A stretch of DNA of 64,000 bases from NCBI GenBank assembly GCA_020636895.1, contig JACJWZ010000001.1, positions 1,107,501 to 1,171,500 of the forward strand, in the 5' to 3' direction. Positions 59,513-64,000 of the stretch are shown here, in pieces. Under the pieces are notes generated by a model. That model did not search any database. It was not told the origin of the DNA and saw only the letters and a list, made by a program, of their open reading frames with translations. Within the stretch, counting starts at the first letter, position 1, and every line of letters begins with the position of its first letter. Source of the stretch: Thermoleophilales bacterium (GTDB lineage: Bacteria > Actinomycetota > Thermoleophilia > Solirubrobacterales > 70-9). Made by a program: the position numbers and the translations under genes.

Positions 59513-60235
59513 GCCCGCGGTACTCGGGCCGCGCTTCGGGCGCAGCTCGCGCACCTCGGCCTCGGCGGCCTCGCCGTCGACCGCCTCGAGCCGGCGCTCG
59601 ATCTCGGTCAGGCGCTCCGAGAGCTGCTTGATCGCGTCCTGGACCGGGTCGGGAAGGTGGATCCAGTCGGTGTCGGGACCGCTGGGCTTGTGGCCGTCGA
59701 CGCGGACGATGTGGCCGGGGTTGCCGACAACGGTCGCGGAGGCCGGGACATCGGTGACGACGACGGTGTTCGCCCCGATCTTGGCGCCGTCCTCGACGCG
59801 GATCGGGCCGAGCAGCTTCGCGCCCGAGCCGATCGTGACGAAGTCGCCGACCGTCGGATGCCGCTTGCCGCGCTGATCGCCGGTGCCGCCGAGCGTCACT
59901 CCCTGGTAGATCGTCACGCCGTCCCCGATCTCGGCGGTCTCGCCGATCACCACCCCCGACCCGTGGTCGATGAAGAAGCCGTTGCCGATCTTCGCGCCGG
60001 GATGGATCTCGATTCCGGTCAGGGCGCGTGTTCCGTAGACGATCACCCTCGGAGCGAGCCGCGCGCCGCGGCGATGGAAGCGGTGCGCGATCCGATGCGC
60101 GAGCAGCGCCTGCACCCCGCCCCAGGAGGAGAGGATCCCGAGGAAGCTGACGTCCCGAGCCGCTGGGTCACGCACCCGCGCCGCCTCGACGTCGGAGCGG
60201 ACCTCCTTGAGCACGCGGGTCAGGGCGCCGGCCAT
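59507..60235 (-). CDS. cysE: Serine O-acetyltransferase
   Basis: Makes O-acetylserine from serine and acetyl-CoA. 242 aa. N-terminal helical part, then left-handed beta-helix hexapeptides (GIEIHPGAKIGNGFFIDHGS, VVIGETAEIGDGVTIYQGVT) with the catalytic His in IDHGSG (about 90). The C-terminal ~60 residues are charged and predicted coiled coil, beyond the usual short CysE end. ATG 60235 with TACGCT ending 8 nt upstream suggests its own leaderless start, 31 nt after cysK. Confidence 0.93.
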   Translation of the reverse strand: MAGALTRVLKEVRSDVEAARVRDPAARDVSFLGILSSWGGVQALLAHRIAHRFHRRGARLAPRVIVYGTRALTGIEIHPGAKIGNGFFIDHGSGVVIGETAEIGDGVTIYQGVTLGGTGDQRGKRHPTVGDFVTIGSGAKLLGPIRVEDGAKIGANTVVVTDVPASATVVGNPGHIVRVDGHKPSGPDTDWIHLPDPVQDAIKQLSERLTEIERRLEAVDGEAAEAEVRELRPKRGPSTAGG

Positions 60236-60266
60236 GGCGAGGAAGCGTAGGGAGTCGTGAGCCGCA

Positions 60267-61223
60267 CTAGGGCGCGAAGAACGGCAGCGACATGTAGCGC
60301 TCACCGGAGTCGGCGAAGATCACCACGATCCGCTTACCCTGCATCTCCGGTCGGCTCGCAAGCTCGATCGCACCGTGCAGCGCGGCGCCGGCGGAGATCC
60401 CGATCAGCAGGCCCTCGCGCGTCGCGGCGAGCGACGCGGTGGCGAGCGCCGACTCGTCCTCCACCGGCAGGATCTCGTCGATGACGGAGCGATCGAGGAC
60501 GCTCGGCACGAACCCGGGGCCGATCCCCTGGATCTTGTGCGGCCCCGGCTCCCCGCCCGAGAGGACGGGCGAGGCCGCGGGCTCGACCGCGAGCACATGG
60601 ATGTCGGGGCGGCGCTCCTTCAGAGCCTGCCCGACCCCGGTGATGGTCCCGCCGGTGCCGACGCCGCAGACGATCGCGTCGACCTCGCCGCCCGTGTCGC
60701 GCCAGATCTCCTCCGCGGTCGTGCGGCGGTGGACCTCGGGGTTGGCCGGGTTGTCGAACTGCATCGGCATGTAGGCGTTGTCGTGCTCGTCGGCGATGGC
60801 GCGGGCGAGCGCGACCGACTCGTCCATCCCGCCCATCGACGGCGTCTCGCGGACCACCGCCCCGTAGGCGCGCAGTAGCGCCGAGCGCTCCCGGCTCATG
60901 CCCTCGGGAAGGGTCAGGATGCAGTGGTAGCCGCGGGCGGCGCTGACCATCGCAAGGGCTATCCCGGTGTTGCCCGAGGTCGGCTCGACGATCACCGTCC
61001 GACCCGGCTCGATCCGGCCCTCGGCCTCGGCCGCGTCGATCATCGCGACGCCGATCCGGTCCTTGATCGAGCCGCCCGGATTGAACCATTCGAGCTTGGC
61101 GACGATCTCGGCACCGAGGCCGGCGCCGACCCTGGCGAGGCCGACCATCGGCGTGTCGCCCACGACCCCGCTGGCCTGCGCGGCGATGCGCAGCGTCGGC
61201 TGTGCTGGGGCGGATCCCGACAT
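60267..61223 (-). CDS. cysK: Cysteine synthase (O-acetylserine sulfhydrylase)
   Basis: PLP beta-family enzyme making cysteine from O-acetylserine and sulfide. 318 aa. The PLP lysine is in NPGGSIKDRIGVAM (about 48). PTSGNTGIALAM is the substrate loop, and GVGTGGTITGVGQAL binds phosphate. The C-terminal GISAGAALHGA and GERYMSLPFF are family-typical. ATG 61223 has TACCTT ending 8 nt upstream. Forms a pair with cysE, whose product it uses. Confidence 0.95.
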   Translation of the reverse strand: MSGSAPAQPTLRIAAQASGVVGDTPMVGLARVGAGLGAEIVAKLEWFNPGGSIKDRIGVAMIDAAEAEGRIEPGRTVIVEPTSGNTGIALAMVSAARGYHCILTLPEGMSRERSALLRAYGAVVRETPSMGGMDESVALARAIADEHDNAYMPMQFDNPANPEVHRRTTAEEIWRDTGGEVDAIVCGVGTGGTITGVGQALKERRPDIHVLAVEPAASPVLSGGEPGPHKIQGIGPGFVPSVLDRSVIDEILPVEDESALATASLAATREGLLIGISAGAALHGAIELASRPEMQGKRIVVIFADSGERYMSLPFFAP

Positions 61224-61352
61224 CGTCAGAGAAGGTACCGCGACCGACCGTCGCTGATCAGCCCTGGTCACGATTCGGCCGCCCCGGTGCCGACGTCGGC
61301 GCTAGGGTGGAGCGCGCGATGGACGGTTACCTGAAACACGGGCGGTGAGGGC

Positions 61353-61433
61353 GTGATCTCGATCCTGGTCATCTGCGTCGTCGTGCTGGCGATCTACTTC
61401 ATCTCGCACGAGATCAAGAGCCGCCGCCAGTGA
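61353..61433 (+). CDS. Predicted 26-residue single-pass membrane peptide
   Basis: GTG at 61353 to TGA at 61431-61433. The product (ISILVICVVVLAIYFISHEI then KSRRQ) is one hydrophobic helix with a basic end. GGTGAGG lies about 4 nt upstream. Its stop overlaps the GTG of the next gene (GTGA), so translation would be coupled. Too short for homology arguments; the composition and overlap are the evidence. Confidence 0.5.
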   Translation: MISILVICVVVLAIYFISHEIKSRRQ

Positions 61434-62182
61434 CGCCGGATCCGCCGCCTCCCCCGCCTCCACCTCCAGCCGGGGAGCCCGGCCCGCCGCCTCCGCCGAG
61501 CGGTCCCGGCGGCGGCCCGCCCGCGCCGACGCCGCCCGGAGGTGCGCCCCCTCCCCCTCCCGGCTCGCCTTCGGGGGAGCCTCAGCCACCGCTCCACGAC
61601 GGGGGCACCCCTTGGGGGAAGATCATCGCCGCCCTCGTCGCGACCATCGTCGTCATCGGAGTGGTGGGCTTCATCGCGCTCAGTGGCGGAGACGACGACA
61701 CCGGAGACGAGACTGCGGCGACCGACACGACCTCGAGCGCCGACACGACAACAGACAGCGGTGATCCCACCGTGGGCGCGCCGATCGATCTCAAGACCTT
61801 CGACACCACGCTGACGGCCACGGTGACCGACTACCGGGTCGTGACCGGAGGCCAGTACGACAAGGTGCCCGCCGGCGGCCAGCTCGTCGGCGTCGAGCTC
61901 AGCCTCGAGAACACCGGCGGCTCGACCTTCAGCGATTCACCGGGAAACGGCGCCGCGCTCACCCTGAACGACGGCACTCCCGTGAAACCGACGTTCCCGA
62001 CGGGAGGCGACTGTCCGTCCTTGGACTTCTCGACCTCGGTGGACATCCCGGCGGGGGCGACCCGATCCGGATGCATCGCGTTCAAGCTCCGCGCCGGGCA
62101 GGAGGCGGCCGACTTCCGCTACACCCCGGATTCCGGCTTCGCCGACGACACCGGTACCTGGGTTCTGCCGCCGCTGGGCTGA
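61430..62182 (+). CDS. Membrane-anchored DUF4352-like protein with proline-rich N-terminus
   Basis: 250 aa. The first ~57 residues are mostly Pro and Gly. A membrane helix follows (IIAALVATIVVIGVVGFIAL, about 65-84), then a Thr/Ser/Asp linker and a C-terminal ~110-residue immunoglobulin-like domain resembling DUF4352. That domain has VGVELSLENTGGSTFSDSP and two cysteines (GGDCPSLDF, RSGCIAF). Probably an extracytoplasmic binding module. GTG start overlaps the small membrane peptide. Confidence 0.72.
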   Translation: MTPDPPPPPPPPPAGEPGPPPPPSGPGGGPPAPTPPGGAPPPPPGSPSGEPQPPLHDGGTPWGKIIAALVATIVVIGVVGFIALSGGDDDTGDETAATDTTSSADTTTDSGDPTVGAPIDLKTFDTTLTATVTDYRVVTGGQYDKVPAGGQLVGVELSLENTGGSTFSDSPGNGAALTLNDGTPVKPTFPTGGDCPSLDFSTSVDIPAGATRSGCIAFKLRAGQEAADFRYTPDSGFADDTGTWVLPPLG

Positions 62183-62224
62183 TATCCGGCCTCGCGCCTA
62201 CGCCGGCCGCCGGGCATGGGCATG

Positions 62225-62290
62225 GGCGCCCGATTCGGTTCATCCCGGATGGGCCGGGCCGCCGAGCCCGTTTCCGGTCCGCCGAGATGC
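62225..62290 (+). repeat. 66-bp direct repeat, copy 1
   Basis: Unit with two internal small palindromes (CCGATTCGG and CATCCCGGATG), repeated after 69 bp with about two mismatches. Together with copy 2 and the adjoining hairpin it fills most of the 314-bp gap between 62183 and 62496. That gap holds no recognisable gene. Confidence 0.85.
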
Positions 62291-62293
62291 GAT

Positions 62294-62359
62294 GGCGTCC
62301 GATTCGGTCCATCCCGGATGGGCCGGGCCGCCGAGCCCGTTTCCGGTCCGCCGAGATGC
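62294..62359 (+). repeat. 66-bp direct repeat, copy 2
   Basis: Second unit. Its last seven bases (GAGATGC) are also the start of the large perfect hairpin that follows, so repeat and hairpin look like one composite element. Confidence 0.85.
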
Positions 62360-62396
62360 CGATTTCGGACGAGATACGTCCGAAATCGGCATCTCG
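62352..62396. repeat. Perfect 20-bp inverted repeat (REP/MITE-like hairpin)
   Basis: The core arm GAGATGCCGATTTCGGACG (62353-62371) and its exact complement (62377-62395) flank a 5-nt AGATA loop. One further C-G pair makes 20 bp. It is much longer than needed for termination and has no U-tract. It lies between two plus-strand membrane-protein genes. Confidence 0.75.
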
Positions 62397-62496
62397 CTGA
62401 GGCAGGAGCCCCGCGGGACATGGTCGAAGTAGGACGGGCAGCGCTGCGCATCGCAGCGCTCAAGGCCACGGGGAAAGCCGCCGATCGGACCTGAGC

Positions 62497-62832
62497 ATGG
62501 AGTACAAGACCCTCATCTGCGCCGCCCTCGGCCTCGCGATCGCCGGCGCAGCCGTCAGCTTCGAGATCCTCCCGAACGATTTCTGGGTCCCGCTGTCCTT
62601 CGGGATCCTCGCGATCGCCTTCGCCGTGGGCGCCTACATAGCGGCTGGCGACGAGGGCGAGAGCATGGTCCTCCCCCTCATCGCGATCGCCATCGCCGCC
62701 TTCGCGATCATCCAGGGCTGGGGCGACATGAACGACCTCAAGGACGCCAAGGACGGCGTCCAGGCGATCCAGGACCAGATCCAGGAAGCGATCCCGCAGG
62801 ACCAGCAGGCGCTCCCCGACCTGGCGCAGTAG
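62497..62832 (+). CDS. Small membrane protein, unknown
   Basis: 111 aa. Three hydrophobic segments (LICAALGLAIAGAAVSF, PLSFGILAIAFAVGAYIA, VLPLIAIAIAAFAIIQGW) are followed by a short Gln/Asp-rich amphipathic tail (about 80-111). No family recognised. The 100 nt upstream lack a clear RBS; the repeat/hairpin locus precedes it. Confidence 0.6.
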   Translation: MEYKTLICAALGLAIAGAAVSFEILPNDFWVPLSFGILAIAFAVGAYIAAGDEGESMVLPLIAIAIAAFAIIQGWGDMNDLKDAKDGVQAIQDQIQEAIPQDQQALPDLAQ

Positions 62833-63010
62833 CCGGGACAACTCGACGGCCGGGCGCGACGGTAACGCCGCTCAGATGTAGTACATACGGTGCACTTGGC
62901 TCTAGGGCTGGCTTTATGCGTGGTGCGGGATAGGGATGCGGGATAGTCGGCCGACAGGAGCTAGGCTCGTAGAGCAATCGGCCAAACCAACGGGACTGGG
63001 GGCGAACGAG

Positions 63011-63445
63011 TTGAGCGGACCGCACGTAAACGCCGCGTTCCTCTGCGAGCGCGTTCTAATCGAGCAGGACAGCGTGGCCAGCGCCATCCGGATTGTGGAT
63101 CGGATGTACTTCCTCGTCGATGAAGAGGGCGAGCCGGTCGCCCCCCACAACGTTCTCACGCTGTTTGTGAATCTCAAGTCCGACCAGGCGCGGGGAAGCT
63201 ACGACGTAGCCGTCGAGCTAGAGCGTCCTTCGGGGGAACGCGTTCCCGTGATCAAGTCGAACGTCTTGCTTGAGGGCGAGGAACGAGGGGTGAACATCCT
63301 CTTGCCCGTGGACTTCCAGCCAGAGGGAGGCGCCGGCCTCTACTGGTTCGACATCCTCTTCGACAGCCAGCCGCTTACGCGTATTCCACTACGCGTCGTG
63401 TACCAGTCGCCACCGACCGTTGGTCAAGGCCCCCAAGGTGAGTGA
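63011..63445 (+). CDS. DUF6941-like hypothetical protein
   Basis: About 144 aa from a TTG at 63011. PHVNAAFLCERVLIEQDSV and SAIRIVDRMYFLVDEEG open the protein, followed by beta-rich LTLFVNLKSDQARGSYDVAV and GLYWFDILFDSQPLTRIPLRV (two parts). The layout resembles the DUF6941 family of unknown function, often seen in accessory DNA. An ATG at 62936 is an alternative start. Base composition is clearly less GC-rich than upstream genes. Its 3' end overlaps the next minus-strand frame by 71 nt. Confidence 0.6.
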   Translation: MSGPHVNAAFLCERVLIEQDSVASAIRIVDRMYFLVDEEGEPVAPHNVLTLFVNLKSDQARGSYDVAVELERPSGERVPVIKSNVLLEGEERGVNILLPVDFQPEGGAGLYWFDILFDSQPLTRIPLRVVYQSPPTVGQGPQGE

Positions 63446-63707
63446 CGGGCGAAGTTGAGTCGGCCGTGTTCGGCGTCTCTCGAAGCAAGTAGGTAGCCGT
63501 GACACCCTCGAGCCGGTCCTTCAAGGCTTCTTCACCGAAGTCGCCGTGCTGATGCTCTGCGATCAAGCGAAGGACGAGAGGCGCGATGGTGCCCTCGTCA
63601 CGAGAGTCGCTCCATTCGGCGTCCTCCAAGAGCTGCTCAAGCTCGTAGACATCGACCCCGCCGAGCACGTAGGTCCAGACCGCTTGACGTGTCTCTAGAT
63701 CAGTCAT
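63375..63707 (-). CDS. Hypothetical protein, acidic N-terminus
   Basis: 110 aa. MTDLETRQAVWTYVLGGVDV and YELEQLLEDAEWSDSRDEGT suggest a helical acidic domain; the end is Thr/Arg-rich. The ATG at 63707 has GGAGG 6 nt upstream, which supports this start. It overlaps the convergent upstream gene by 71 nt, and its start codon overlaps that of the divergent frame at 63706. No family recognised. Confidence 0.5.
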   Translation of the reverse strand: MTDLETRQAVWTYVLGGVDVYELEQLLEDAEWSDSRDEGTIAPLVLRLIAEHQHGDFGEEALKDRLEGVTATYLLRETPNTADSTSPVTHLGGLDQRSVATGTRRVVEYA

Positions 63708-64000
63708 GATGCCTCCGTTCCAACGAGTGAGCCTTCGGGAGCTTCGGGACCGCTTCAACTCGGAGATCTTGCCGAGGATTGAGGCCGGCGAGCTTCTCGA
63801 AGTCGTTCGCAGCTCTGGAAACCCTAACCGAGCGGCCAACCAACCGCCAGGCACAACGAGCCAGCGGGTCGAGTATTTCGACGCGATCGAGGGCGAGCTC
63901 GTCCTTGTTGCCACGGTCCATCGGTATCTGCTCCCCGATGGCACCCTCGGGGCGAGTGGACTCCCCGACCCCAAGCGGATCCGCGTGGACGGCACCGTCT
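63706..64000 (+). CDS. Hypothetical protein, partial at the window end
   Basis: An open frame of 98 complete codons from ATG 63706 (a second ATG at 63709) runs off the right edge. It reads MMPPFQRVSLRELRDRFNSE at the start and HRYLLPDGTLGASGLPDPKR near the end, the latter resembling a motif I recall from mobile-element hypothetical proteins. Codon use is coding-like. No RBS is visible. Its ATG overlaps the ATG of the opposite-strand gene, so at least one start may be wrong. Confidence 0.5.
   Translation, partial: MMPPFQRVSLRELRDRFNSEILPRIEAGELLEVVRSSGNPNRAANQPPGTTSQRVEYFDAIEGELVLVATVHRYLLPDGTLGASGLPDPKRIRVDGTV

Noticed and set aside
1..64000. tRNA genes, CRISPR arrays, insertion sequences, prophage or biosynthetic gene clusters
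   Set aside because: I scanned for tRNA T-arm sequences, regularly spaced repeats, transposase motifs and modular synthases on both strands and saw none. Only short dispersed repeats were found.

Overview
The window is one contiguous piece of a high-GC (by eye about 70%) bacterial chromosome. It is most likely from an actinobacterium of the class Thermoleophilia (Solirubrobacterales-like). The support is the 16S rRNA 5' end at the left edge, many GTG/TTG starts, TANNNT -10 elements placed directly before start codons, a Mycobacterium-like MoxR/DUF58/SpoIIM/RDD gene block, and a secreted protein with the 'FANVIALIALFVALGGTSYA' leader typical of that class. No species can be named. Nearly everything is chromosomal housekeeping. 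Only the last kilobase looks accessory.

Layout. 1-581: 5' end of 16S rRNA with its leader and a near-consensus promoter. 0.6-6.6 kb: tyrS, a class A PBP, 3-methyladenine glycosylase, argH. 6.7-20.6 kb: branched-chain amino acid genes (cimA, ilvE, leuB, leuCD, leuA), interspersed with an epimerase, a DegT aminotransferase, a Tam-like methyltransferase, an XRE-cupin regulator, a glycoside hydrolase and an SDR. 20.7-26.4 kb: AI-2E-type transporter, membrane protein, quinone oxidoreductase, serA and serC. 26.5-34.3 kb: a conserved envelope cluster (membrane protein, DUF4129, DUF4350, MoxR, DUF58, SpoIIM, RDD, DUF4234) and a lipoprotein. 34.3-36.1 kb: ilvC and a VapBC-type module. 36.2-43.9 kb: menaquinone genes menE, menB, menA, menC, menD and menF. 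43.9-46.2 kb: ilvN and ilvB. 46.3-52.2 kb: zinc-ribbon proteins, ndh-2 and gatCAB. 52.2-57.5 kb: two membrane proteins, folD and uvrD/pcrA. 57.6-62.8 kb: secreted and membrane proteins, cysE, cysK and a repeat/hairpin locus. 62.9-64.0 kb: lower-GC hypothetical genes.

The genes together cover valine, leucine and isoleucine synthesis (isoleucine probably by the citramalate route: CimA, LeuCD, LeuB, IlvBN, IlvC, IlvE), serine and cysteine synthesis, most of classical menaquinone synthesis next to a menaquinone-using NDH-2, and the amidotransferase that corrects Glu-tRNA(Gln) or Asp-tRNA(Asn).

The most interesting signal is regulatory. A 19-codon leucine-rich ORF lies upstream of leuA, and its run of leucine codons is exactly complementary to the leuA Shine-Dalgarno sequence. 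This predicts translational attenuation in which the Leu codons themselves act as the anti-SD. Other patterns are a 49-bp element of fixed architecture found three times, widespread leaderless-type starts, and convergent gene pairs whose stop codons sit in the arms of a shared hairpin.
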